This document shows, piece by piece, positions 25,509 to 33,935 of a stretch of 64,000 nt of DNA. This DNA comes from UBA4781 sp963674975 (GTDB taxonomy: Bacteria; Chloroflexota; Anaerolineae; Anaerolineales; Anaerolineaceae): NCBI GenBank assembly GCA_963674975.1, contig OY771913.1, positions 868,001 through 932,000 on the forward strand. The letters run 5' to 3'. Under the pieces are notes generated by a model. That model ran no database searches. It was given only the letters and a program-made list of their open reading frames with translations, and was not told the DNA's origin. Each line of letters starts with the position of its first letter. The first letter of the stretch is position 1. A program made the position numbers and the translations under genes.

Positions 25509-26486
25509 TTATCCTCCATACTTCTGCTGCAACTCTTCCAGATCGGTATGCTCTATCTTTAACCCAACCAGCAGGTTGCGGATCGTGTTCCAGTGCACGC
25601 GTTCCCACGCAGAAGGACTGGAATTGGAATTATGCGATGCCAGCATGACATTTTCCATCTTGCGCAGTGGTGAATCCTGCGGCAGGGGTTCTACCTCAAA
25701 TACATCCAGCGCAGCGCCGGCTAACTGTTCATTCTGCAAGGCAGAAACCAGGGCGGGTTCCTCCACCAGAGGACCGCGGGCAGTATTGATAAGTACTGCA
25801 TCAGGTTTCACCATTTCGAAAGTGTGAGCATTCATGATATGAAAACTGGTCGGGTTGAGATCGCAGTTGAGGCTGATAAAATCAGCCTGTTCCAGCAATT
25901 CCTGTAGAGAAACCATTTCCACCTTATTTTCAAGGATAAAATCCGGGGCGATCGACTGGATATCATTGCCGAGAATGCGCATACCGAACCCTCTGGCTCT
26001 ACGGATGACCGCTTTGCCGATATTGCCCACCCCGATCACGCCCAGCGTGCATTCGCTTAACGAACGACCGGGAATCTTTTCCCAGATGCCGGCTTTCATC
26101 GCTCGATCCATCCAGGGCTGTCGGCGAGCGAAAGCCAGAATATATGCCAGCACCGAATCAGAGACGGGTAAGGTAAATGCATTCAATGTATTTCCTACCA
26201 TCACACCCATACTTTCGGCAAAAGGTTTATTGATCGCGTCGATACCGGTTCCCCACTTGGAGATCACCTTCAAGCGCGGCAGGCACTGCCGGATCACCCG
26301 TTCCGAGTAGCGGTCATCGCCGCAGATGGTGCCATCGAACTTTCCGGCATATTCCAGGATCTGCTCTTCTTCCATGCGTTCGTGCACATCAGGGACGATC
26401 AGATCGATCCCATAATGGCTGAAGACCGGTTTAAAACGCTCCACAAAGGGGAGCATATAGGGTGCAGAAAGTAAAACCGTAGGCAT
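25509..26486 (-). CDS. D-isomer-specific 2-hydroxyacid dehydrogenase
   Basis: This 325-residue protein is of the SerA/phosphoglycerate dehydrogenase-like family. The NAD motif is GVIGVGNIGKAV (about 145). The catalytic Arg is in NTARGPLVEE, the Glu in DVFEVEPLP and the His in LASHNSN. The usual active-site order Arg-Glu-His is complete. Without an ACT domain it is not regulated like SerA. Its position between an SDR and a cytidylyltransferase suggests it acts on a 2-oxo or 2-hydroxy acid in activated-sugar synthesis, not on serine synthesis. Confidence 0.82.
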   Translation of the reverse strand: MPTVLLSAPYMLPFVERFKPVFSHYGIDLIVPDVHERMEEEQILEYAGKFDGTICGDDRYSERVIRQCLPRLKVISKWGTGIDAINKPFAESMGVMVGNTLNAFTLPVSDSVLAYILAFARRQPWMDRAMKAGIWEKIPGRSLSECTLGVIGVGNIGKAVIRRARGFGMRILGNDIQSIAPDFILENKVEMVSLQELLEQADFISLNCDLNPTSFHIMNAHTFEMVKPDAVLINTARGPLVEEPALVSALQNEQLAGAALDVFEVEPLPQDSPLRKMENVMLASHNSNSSPSAWERVHWNTIRNLLVGLKIEHTDLEELQQKYGG

Positions 26487-26508
26487 ATTTTTTCTCTTTC
26501 CCTTGAAA

Positions 26509-27195
26509 TTATAACAAGTCGCTGCGCAGGCGGTATTTCATCAGCAGGTCTGCAATGAGAAAATCCTGCTCCTCATCAATATCCTGCGCTTCCAGAGCGG
26601 AAATCTCGAACAGAAATGGTCGATCCCCGATGCGGGTGCGTTTTCTCAGCAAACTCTCACGGGTGAACAAATAAAGGCACGAGTTTTCCTCATACACCGG
26701 CGGCAGGTCCTGTGTTTGCAGCAGAATGGCAGGATTATGATTAATGGGTCGTGCCAGTTCATCCCACAGGCGGCTCTGCAGGCGGGTAACAGAAAAGAGG
26801 GAATCATAAGCAGGATAAACCGCCGAGAATTCCTCGATTGCTTTGGTGACCGTCTCACTTAAAAGTAAAGGATTTGTACTGTGGGTTTGCAGATACAGAT
26901 CTGCCTCGACTTCTCCGGTATCATAGAACAGGATCTCATTCATAGGTACCGTATCCGCCCGTAAATGCTCCGGACGGTCAAGAACAGTAATGGTCGGAAA
27001 ATGTTCGTCAATACCTTCATGGATAGTTGGGCTGTCGGTATCCACCACGATCTCATCGATCAGCTTGCATTGGGTGAGGGAGGTAAGAATATGCATATAT
27101 AGAGGTTTGCCCGCCAGGTCGCGGAAATTCTTCTGCGGAACGCGCTGCGAATGGTGGCGCATGGGAACCAGAGCTACAATCTTTTCAAATTTCAT
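26509..27195 (-). CDS. Acylneuraminate cytidylyltransferase family protein
   Basis: This 228-residue enzyme is of the NeuA/KdsB superfamily that joins CMP to an acidic sugar. The N-terminal nucleotide loop reads VPMRHHSQRVPQKNF, a variant of the usual PARGGSKRIPxKN. LYLQTHSTNPLL replaces the common LQPTSPLR. The Asp residues in VVDTDS and FEISALEAQDIDEEQDF fit the metal site. The altered loops suggest a substrate different from the NeuA-HAD protein at 31878. It overlaps the upstream GT2 gene by 4 bases. Confidence 0.8.
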   Translation of the reverse strand: MKFEKIVALVPMRHHSQRVPQKNFRDLAGKPLYMHILTSLTQCKLIDEIVVDTDSPTIHEGIDEHFPTITVLDRPEHLRADTVPMNEILFYDTGEVEADLYLQTHSTNPLLLSETVTKAIEEFSAVYPAYDSLFSVTRLQSRLWDELARPINHNPAILLQTQDLPPVYEENSCLYLFTRESLLRKRTRIGDRPFLFEISALEAQDIDEEQDFLIADLLMKYRLRSDLL

Positions 27196-28172
27196 CGATC
27201 ACTCTCCTTTGTATCCTGAGGGGTGGATACCTGGTCATAGGAAATTGGCGGCACACCCTCTCTACCATTCTTATTATCCATCTCAATTTCCGTTCGCGGA
27301 TAATAAAATGAGCGCTTCAAATGCCAGGTAAGCGGTCCCGATTGGCGGTAGCCCTGATAGGTACCCCAGAACTGGCATAGACGGAACTTTAGGATAGGAC
27401 AAAACTCTTTCGCAAGTTTCTTCTGCAAACGCGCCTCATGCCAATCGTTGAACACATTTTTCCGTAGAACTCGTAAAAATTCCCAGAAAGAAAATGTGGC
27501 TTGTGGATTGAGATGCTTGAATGCCATTCCCTCGCGGCGGTAGCGGTTGTAGACGCCTTTCCACGTTTCGTTATGCACATGCACAATTTCTGCTTCAGCG
27601 CTATAAGCGATCCTGTAATTCTTCTCTTTCGCCCAGGTCGCCCATGCCAGGTCTTCCAGACCGGTCAGGCTTTCATCATAGGGATGCTTCTGCCAAAGCT
27701 CTCTGCGTATGGCTGCATTGGCATTATTGCAGAAAGGGGTCATCTGGTCAGGATCGGAAATTTCCGGATACCAGTGCTTGAACACCTGCAGCTCGGAATA
27801 TTTTGATGTATCGCAGCCTGTTTGTCTTCCATAAACCAGAGCCACCTTTTCATCTTTAAAAGGCTCCAGCATTTTTTCAAGCCAATCAGGGTAAACCGGG
27901 TAAACATGCGCACTGGCAAAAACCACAATATCTGCTTCGGCATGAGAAATTCCCATATTGAGAGAACGCCCAAACGTGAACTGCCCGGGTTTAATATGGA
28001 CAATAGTGGCACCGGAAGCTTCAGCGATGGAAACCGTCTTATCCGTAGAACCGGAATCAACCAGAATGACCTGCACCGGTTTTACCGTTTGGGAATCGAT
28101 ACCCTGTAAAAGCTTGCCGATATGTTTTTCTTCATTGAAGGCGCGAATAATAATCGAACAGACCGGTTTCAT
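27192..28172 (-). CDS. Family 2 glycosyltransferase
   Basis: This 326-residue GT2 protein has CSIIIRAFNEEKHIGKLLQG, VDSGSTDKT near residue 40, and FASAHVYP where the DxD motif is expected, so the metal-binding aspartates are not obvious there. The middle LTGLEDLAWATWAKEKNY carries a typical ED catalytic element. The C-terminal 30 residues are polar and probably disordered. It overlaps both neighbours by 4 bases (ATGA), so it is translationally coupled to the CMP-sugar synthetase gene downstream. Confidence 0.82.
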   Translation of the reverse strand: MKPVCSIIIRAFNEEKHIGKLLQGIDSQTVKPVQVILVDSGSTDKTVSIAEASGATIVHIKPGQFTFGRSLNMGISHAEADIVVFASAHVYPVYPDWLEKMLEPFKDEKVALVYGRQTGCDTSKYSELQVFKHWYPEISDPDQMTPFCNNANAAIRRELWQKHPYDESLTGLEDLAWATWAKEKNYRIAYSAEAEIVHVHNETWKGVYNRYRREGMAFKHLNPQATFSFWEFLRVLRKNVFNDWHEARLQKKLAKEFCPILKFRLCQFWGTYQGYRQSGPLTWHLKRSFYYPRTEIEMDNKNGREGVPPISYDQVSTPQDTKESDR

Positions 28173-29770
28173 GATTTGAGTAAAAACTGCTCCTTCTCTT
28201 GAATTCCACGCAAGATTGTCCTAATTGTAGAAGAATTCTGCGCTTTCAACAAATCAATTTTAAAGTCCTTGACTGTTACAAATCCCTTCCAGTGCTGCTC
28301 ATCTTCCAGAAAAGCATCAAATGGCAGAGAAGCCATGAACAGCTGGCTGTAAAGCACCTTGCGGGCATTGGTGATGAATTCATCGGGCACATCGATCTGA
28401 TTTTTGGATAAGAAATCTTCCAGCAGCGCACAGAAAGCCTCTTGAGTCTGCGGGAAAAACACGGTGGAAAGCTGGGTATAGCGCGCTTTACCGGCACACA
28501 GCACCGGTTTTTTAAGGATCGATGCTTCCAGCCCGATGGTGGAATTGTAGACCATGACAAACTTGGCTGTTTTGATCAGATCATAGGAGCTGATGAATTC
28601 CCTGGCATTGATAAAGCGCACATTGGGGAGTTCAAGCACATGATTCCGTTTGATCCATTCCGCCACGGTTTCTGCGCTTTCCTTTCCGGGGCGCAGTTCA
28701 TCGGGGTGAGCGCGGATGATGAACAGTGTTTCAGGGTGAGCACGGACGGATTTCAACACCGCTTCCAGCCAGGCAAACATATGCGGGAAAAGTACATTGG
28801 CATGCGATTGGCTGGTATCAAACACCACATTGGTGAAAATTGGAACGACTGTTTTGAACGCCGCTATTTCTTTTTGAAAGGCAGGATCGATGGCACGCAT
28901 TTCAGGCCAGAACTCAACACCGGCTGTGCTGAAATTTCCTTCTATCCTCTGCGATAAATAATCATCCAGTCGTTGATCCTGCTTTTCAGATAATTGAAAA
29001 CCGTCAGGAATATCGATAGGATAGGCTGTCGCTTCTCCGCTGGTGAAGAAGGCAGACAGCGGCAGCATACCTACTTCATGCGTAATAACAGAAATCCCGC
29101 GCTGCAGGGCAAGAAAACGCGCCACCGCTTCGGGGTAAAACATACCGTTGAATACCAGAACAGCCTGCGGATGCACTCGATCCAGCAGATCAGCAAACTG
29201 TCGCATGATGCTCACGGCTGAAAGGATATACTGGCGCGCTAACCGGCAGGTGCTTTCGTTGTCCTGCAGATGATGACGCCGTAGGATCCAGCGCATGGAA
29301 GGAATGATCAGGTCGCCTATCGGCACTCCATCTACTTTGAATTCTTCTAGCTGCTTGAGATTGAACCGCTCTATTTGTTTTTGAACAACCCCATCAATCT
29401 GGAACACAAAGGGCTGCACGCTGGCATTCTGGTAGAGATTCTTTGAGGTAGCCAGGCACTTTTCACAGGGGGGAGCCTTTTCCAAATCACCGCGATCGGT
29501 CCCCAGAACACAACGGCTCATTCCCCGCTGACACACAAAATGGATCACCGGGTAACCTGCCATACGCAGCGCCCAGGCAGTAATCAGAGAAAAACCGGCA
29601 TTCAAGCTGATGCTTTCCAACCGTGTAGAGGCATTGAGAACAACGATCGGTGCTTTACCCGGATCCGCTTTGGGAAGCTGCCCGGATATGCGAGCGATCC
29701 GCACTCTATTGATAGAATGCAGATGTTCGCGTTTCAATTTTTGGGAAACTCGATGAATTGGATTTTCCAC
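28169..29770 (-). CDS. Capsule-type GT-B-like glycosyltransferase with CxxC motif
   Basis: This 533-residue soluble protein has an N-terminal half holding PPCEKCLATSK (about 100-110), a possible metal site. The C-terminal half contains LFIIRAHPDELRPG and KFVMVYNSTIGLEASILKKPVLCAG. These resemble capsule polysaccharide biosynthesis proteins and the GT-B fold of Kdo/CDP-glycerol-type transferases, where the NSTIG-E segment binds the nucleotide. The donor could be one of the CMP sugars made by the cluster. Related proteins lie at 47106 and, more distantly, 35998. It overlaps the GT2 gene downstream by 4 bases. Confidence 0.6.
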   Translation of the reverse strand: MENPIHRVSQKLKREHLHSINRVRIARISGQLPKADPGKAPIVVLNASTRLESISLNAGFSLITAWALRMAGYPVIHFVCQRGMSRCVLGTDRGDLEKAPPCEKCLATSKNLYQNASVQPFVFQIDGVVQKQIERFNLKQLEEFKVDGVPIGDLIIPSMRWILRRHHLQDNESTCRLARQYILSAVSIMRQFADLLDRVHPQAVLVFNGMFYPEAVARFLALQRGISVITHEVGMLPLSAFFTSGEATAYPIDIPDGFQLSEKQDQRLDDYLSQRIEGNFSTAGVEFWPEMRAIDPAFQKEIAAFKTVVPIFTNVVFDTSQSHANVLFPHMFAWLEAVLKSVRAHPETLFIIRAHPDELRPGKESAETVAEWIKRNHVLELPNVRFINAREFISSYDLIKTAKFVMVYNSTIGLEASILKKPVLCAGKARYTQLSTVFFPQTQEAFCALLEDFLSKNQIDVPDEFITNARKVLYSQLFMASLPFDAFLEDEQHWKGFVTVKDFKIDLLKAQNSSTIRTILRGIQEKEQFLLKS

Positions 29771-29818
29771 AGGACTATTGTATTATGAATCCGAAATGCT
29801 GCCGGTCAGTTTTGGTGT

Positions 29819-30691
29819 TTACTTCACCCTGCGCAGCTTTTTCAGTGAAGACATTTCGCTGTCATAAACTTTTTTCACACCATCACCCAGCGCATCTTCG
29901 GTCACACGGATATATTTCACCAGTCTTTCGAAGCCAACCGGCTCGACAGAGGCAGCCTGATCATTGCCCCACATGGCACGATCGAGTGTGAAATGGCGCT
30001 CCACAAGGCAGGCGCCCATAGCCACTGCTACCACCGAGGTTACCAGACCAACTTCGTGTCCTGAATACCCAATGGGGCAGGAAAATTTTTCGCGCAGGGT
30101 TTGAACCATTTTCAAGTTCAATTCTTGGGGATCACACGGATAAGCACTTGTGGCATGGGTGATCAGCAAATTTTCCTGACCCACCAGCTCCACCGCGTGG
30201 TTGATCTGGTCAAACGTGGACATACCTGTTGAAAGGATCATCGGTCGACCGGTTTTGCGTACTTTCATCAATAATTCATCATCCGTTAAAGATGCGGAGG
30301 GCAGCTTGTAGCAAACGGGGGAGAATTGTTCCATGAAATCCACTGAATCGGGGTCCCAGACCGAGACAAACCAATCGATCCCCACCTGTTTGCATAATCG
30401 ATCGATCTCTTTATATTCGTTTTCGCCGAATTCCACCTTATAGCGGTACTCGAGGTAGGGGATATATCCCCAGGGAGTCTCGCGCATCTGGTTTTGCTGC
30501 TCCTTTGGAACACAGACTTCCGGAGTCCGTTTCTGAAATTTCACGGCATCCACATCGGCGTCTTTCGCAGCCATGATCAATTCCTTGGCAATATCCAGGT
30601 TGCCGTTATGATTGATCCCGATCTCCGCTACAACATAAGTAGGATGACCATCCCCTACGGTTTTACTCCCGATCTTAATCTCTCGATTCAT
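29819..30691 (-). CDS. NeuB-family nonulosonate synthase lacking the SAF domain
   Basis: This 290-residue TIM-barrel enzyme of the NeuB family condenses phosphoenolpyruvate with a C6 sugar. Visible motifs are VVAEIGINHNGNLDIAK, DAVKFQKRTPE, STGMST, IGYSGHEVG and ERHFTLD. The C-terminal SAF (antifreeze-like) domain of about 70 residues that normally caps the dimer active site is absent. The frame stops at LKKLRRVK right after the barrel. The second synthase (43202-44275) keeps it. Thus this copy may use a different substrate or work with a partner. GGAG precedes the start. Confidence 0.87.
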   Translation of the reverse strand: MNREIKIGSKTVGDGHPTYVVAEIGINHNGNLDIAKELIMAAKDADVDAVKFQKRTPEVCVPKEQQNQMRETPWGYIPYLEYRYKVEFGENEYKEIDRLCKQVGIDWFVSVWDPDSVDFMEQFSPVCYKLPSASLTDDELLMKVRKTGRPMILSTGMSTFDQINHAVELVGQENLLITHATSAYPCDPQELNLKMVQTLREKFSCPIGYSGHEVGLVTSVVAVAMGACLVERHFTLDRAMWGNDQAASVEPVGFERLVKYIRVTEDALGDGVKKVYDSEMSSLKKLRRVK

Positions 30692-30713
30692 ACAAATCTC
30701 CTCATTTCCTGTT

Positions 30714-31775
30714 TTATGAACCTAAAAAGCTTCCGATCAAATTCATGTCGCACTGTTCCGTGCACTTAATCCCCGGGGTCAGATCAAAATGATCCATACG
30801 GAACTTCTTATATTTCTCACCGTTCCAGATATCACGCAGCGATTGCTCGCGGGCATTTCCTAAGACAATTTCATTATTGAAATCTTCAACACATTCGCAA
30901 GATTCGCCATTCGATTTAATGGTCATGGATGACCAGGGGAACTGGCAGAATTCGATCCAGTGAATGGATTGGGTGCCGGCTTTGTTGTCTTCATACCACT
31001 GTTGATCCTGACTCTTCAGATAGATGTAGACATCCAAATCTTTGAATTTCTCTTTCAAGCGCTCGAATTCTTCCATTTGATTGGGCTTGTTCAGGTTCAG
31101 CATGGTAATGACGATGGTTGTGGATAGATTCTTCTGTGCTTTCACGTTCAGTAATTCCAGAATATCTTCGTAGCTGTCGGTGAAATTCGATAAATATCCT
31201 CTGATCTGCTTATGCTTGGTATCATCCACACTTTCAATAGAGTACTTAATGTAATCCAGTCCATTTTCAAAGGTTTCAATGGTGCGTTTCATGTTGATAT
31301 TTGCCGGATTGCAGCTAAAGTAGCTGGGAATTCCTTTTTCTGTCATCCACTTCACATACAGGGGGATATCTTTATCCAGCAATGGGTCACCGTAACCGTG
31401 CAGCACGATCACTTTGGGAATGACGTACAGGAAGAAATGGTTTTCGCTCATATCATCCGGTTTGATCTGATATTTCTCGGTGACAAAAGTCTCCCACTGC
31501 TTCCATTCTTCTTGCGTCCAGGGACGCTGCTGGTCAATGATCTTTTTAAAAAGTTCCGGCTCCATGGTTTCGATGGGACGCGTCATAATGGTGGTACGCG
31601 GGCACATCTCACAGCGCATGTTGCATAAATTGGTAGTCTCGATGTTGTACAAAACAGGTTCAGGGCGGCGAAATTCTTCCAGTTTCTGAATTAAATATTC
31701 CCTGTCGAACTTCTCCCCTTTCATTACACGGTATTTCAAATCATATACTTTTTGGTAAAAATGGATATCGATCAT
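30714..31775 (-). CDS. Radical SAM/SPASM-type protein
   Basis: This 353-residue protein has the radical SAM cluster motif CNMRCEMC (about residue 50; CxxxCxxC). The C-terminus has Cys residues in FCQFPWSS, SCEC and CTEQC, placed like a SPASM/twitch auxiliary cluster. It should generate a 5'-deoxyadenosyl radical. Such enzymes modify peptides or carbohydrates by dehydrogenation, epimerisation or dehydration. Encoded between a NeuB-type synthase and a NeuA-HAD protein, it probably acts on a sugar of this pathway or on a carrier peptide. No precursor peptide gene is evident. Confidence 0.83.
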   Translation of the reverse strand: MIDIHFYQKVYDLKYRVMKGEKFDREYLIQKLEEFRRPEPVLYNIETTNLCNMRCEMCPRTTIMTRPIETMEPELFKKIIDQQRPWTQEEWKQWETFVTEKYQIKPDDMSENHFFLYVIPKVIVLHGYGDPLLDKDIPLYVKWMTEKGIPSYFSCNPANINMKRTIETFENGLDYIKYSIESVDDTKHKQIRGYLSNFTDSYEDILELLNVKAQKNLSTTIVITMLNLNKPNQMEEFERLKEKFKDLDVYIYLKSQDQQWYEDNKAGTQSIHWIEFCQFPWSSMTIKSNGESCECVEDFNNEIVLGNAREQSLRDIWNGEKYKKFRMDHFDLTPGIKCTEQCDMNLIGSFLGS

Positions 31776-31877
31776 GCAGGTTTCTCCATATTGTTTATAT
31801 TTCTTATACAGGAAAAATATTATAACCTGTAGCTTTGTTTTCTGGTTCGTAAAACAGAATGTTAATACACTGTTTAA

Positions 31878-33113
31878 TTACTGCAAATATTTTTCGATCA
31901 GGAGGTCGCAAAACTCACGCACGGCTCCCTTTCCTCCACGTTTCTGAAGAATCAGATCCGCTTTCTGCTTCACCGCAGTGTGCGCATCTGCCGGGGCTGC
32001 GCGGAATCCAACCCGCTCAAAGCACTCCAGGTCATTCACATCATTTCCGATATATGCCGCCTCATCACGACTTAACTTTCTTTCTGAAAGAATTGTATCG
32101 ACGAGTTCTCCTTTGTTGTCTACACCCTGATAGTAAGGAATCCGCAGCTTCTCACAGCGGCGGGCGACCACCGGATTGATCTCTCTTGAGATCACGATCA
32201 TCTCGATGCCTAATTTTTTCTTCACCATGCTGATACCCAATCCATCGCCGCGATTGGCAGCCACCATCTCGTGACCTGTTTCATCCACCCATACCCGGTC
32301 ATCTGTCATGACACCATCAAAATCCATTAACACCAATGAAATCTTCTCGGGAAAAGCTTCCTTTCCCCCGGTGGGGTAAACCATGTCCAGGTTTCCCTGC
32401 TGCACCAGACGCTCTCCATTCTGCCAATCCAGCATAGTGTCGATATCCACTGTAAACAATGGGTCGATAACCAGGGGGAAGATCACATCACCGGTCATTG
32501 AATTCTTTTTCAGGATGGTCGCCGGTCGAATGGCATCGATATGCCCGGTTTGCCAATATACGGTGGGCAGGTTTTGGCGCGGTGTATTATAGGCTTCCTT
32601 TATCCCTTTCACAGTTAGGATGGGACCTAACGCTCCATTTTCCTGAATATTCCACATCTTGTAGGGATTCTGCCCTGCCAGCACCACCCCTCGCACACAA
32701 TCCGCTTCGGGATGTGCCAGCAGGATCGATACGGCATTATCAATACAATCTATTGGACGAACGGGAGAAGTTGGACGCAGCTGAATGACCACATCCGGTT
32801 CATAGTTCTCATACTCTTTCAACCAACCCAGCGCATGCTCAAAAACAGGCAGGTCAGCAGTTTGATCTTGAGCAAATTCATCAGGGCGCATGAAGGGTAC
32901 TTCTGCCCCATATTTTCTGGCGACAGCGGCAATTTCTTCATCATCCGTCGAGACGATCACCCGGGTTACCATCTTGGCTTGAAGCCCGGCAGCAATGCTG
33001 TAGGCGATCAAAGGATATCCGGCAAATTCTTTGATATTCTTGCGCGGGATGCTTTTTGATTTTCCCCTTGCAGGGATGATCGCGAGTACTTCAGGCTGTT
33101 TTTTATTCATCAT
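31878..33113 (-). CDS. Bifunctional acylneuraminate cytidylyltransferase-HAD phosphatase (NeuA-KdsC-like)
   Basis: This is a 411-residue two-domain protein. Residues 1-230 form a NeuA-type CMP-sugar synthetase: IIPARGKSKSIPRKNIKEF, VIQLRPTSPVR and the metal-binding FTVDIDT. Residues about 255-411 form a KdsC-like HAD phosphatase: LMDFDGVMTDD, NRGDGLGI and YIGNDVNDLECF. The same order occurs in animal CMP-sialic acid synthetase and some bacterial NeuA proteins. The phosphatase could remove phosphate from the ulosonate-9-phosphate or -8-phosphate before activation. AAGGA precedes two adjacent ATGs. The first is used here. Confidence 0.88.
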   Translation of the reverse strand: MMNKKQPEVLAIIPARGKSKSIPRKNIKEFAGYPLIAYSIAAGLQAKMVTRVIVSTDDEEIAAVARKYGAEVPFMRPDEFAQDQTADLPVFEHALGWLKEYENYEPDVVIQLRPTSPVRPIDCIDNAVSILLAHPEADCVRGVVLAGQNPYKMWNIQENGALGPILTVKGIKEAYNTPRQNLPTVYWQTGHIDAIRPATILKKNSMTGDVIFPLVIDPLFTVDIDTMLDWQNGERLVQQGNLDMVYPTGGKEAFPEKISLVLMDFDGVMTDDRVWVDETGHEMVAANRGDGLGISMVKKKLGIEMIVISREINPVVARRCEKLRIPYYQGVDNKGELVDTILSERKLSRDEAAYIGNDVNDLECFERVGFRAAPADAHTAVKQKADLILQKRGGKGAVREFCDLLIEKYLQ

Positions 33114-33125
33114 CTACATCCTTTT

Positions 33126-33935
33126 TTACCAGGCAGTCCATCCGCCATCCACAACCAGGTTTGCACCAGTCATATAACTCGATGCGTCTGACGCCAGAAA
33201 GAGCAGCGCGCCGTTCAATTCAGAAACATCACTCATACGATTCAAGATCGTGCGCGCGGAATACTCTTTGACAAATTGGTCATCATGGTCATTATAAATC
33301 CCGCCGGGAGAAAGTGCATTAACACGAATGTTCTTCCCCCGATAGTAAGAAGCCACATAGCGGGTCAATCCCAGAATGCCGGCTTTCGAAACGCTGTAAT
33401 AGGGAGGTTTGAACAATCCTTTTTGATAAATACGCTGGTCAGGGGCTACCATGCCATAAATTGAAGAAACCAGCACAATTGCTCCGGAACCCTGTTTCGC
33501 CATGATGCGTGCTGTTTCCTGTGTGCACAAAAAAGTGCCGGTCAGGTTCACATCGAGCGCTTTCTGCCAGAGTTCAATTGGAAAATCCTCAAATCCGGTA
33601 GTTTGCTTTTCTTTATTTGCCTTATCGAATTTTGGATCCAGCGCCGCACAGTGCACCAGCACATCCAGCCTGCCAAAACGCTCTACGATCTGCTCCATCA
33701 TTTGACGAACGGATTCTTGAGAGGTGATATCGACCTGAAATCCTGCTGCCTGAAACTGTTTTGCCTGCAGTTCTTTCGCAATTGCCAGCGTTTTTTCTTC
33801 TTGCAGATCAGCAGCGGCAACTTTTGCGCCTGCTTCTGCCAGAACAGCGCAGAATTTAGAGCCGATCAATCCCGCAGCTCCCGTCACCAATATCACTTTG
33901 TCTTTTATATTAAAGATCTGTTCGATCACACTCAT
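33126..33935 (-). CDS. Short-chain dehydrogenase/reductase
   Basis: This 269-residue SDR has VTGAAGLIGSKF at the N-terminus, HCAALDP, the catalytic Ser in LVSSIYGMVAP and YSVSKAG. FMT-type ending YMTGANLVVDGG is standard. It overlaps the upstream Gfo/Idh gene by 4 bases. The NeuA-HAD gene starts 12 bases after its stop. SDR plus Gfo/Idh pairs next to NeuB/NeuA genes occur in nonulosonate (for example legionaminate-type) clusters, so a role in making or editing the sugar is likely. Confidence 0.83.
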   Translation of the reverse strand: MSVIEQIFNIKDKVILVTGAAGLIGSKFCAVLAEAGAKVAAADLQEEKTLAIAKELQAKQFQAAGFQVDITSQESVRQMMEQIVERFGRLDVLVHCAALDPKFDKANKEKQTTGFEDFPIELWQKALDVNLTGTFLCTQETARIMAKQGSGAIVLVSSIYGMVAPDQRIYQKGLFKPPYYSVSKAGILGLTRYVASYYRGKNIRVNALSPGGIYNDHDDQFVKEYSARTILNRMSDVSELNGALLFLASDASSYMTGANLVVDGGWTAW

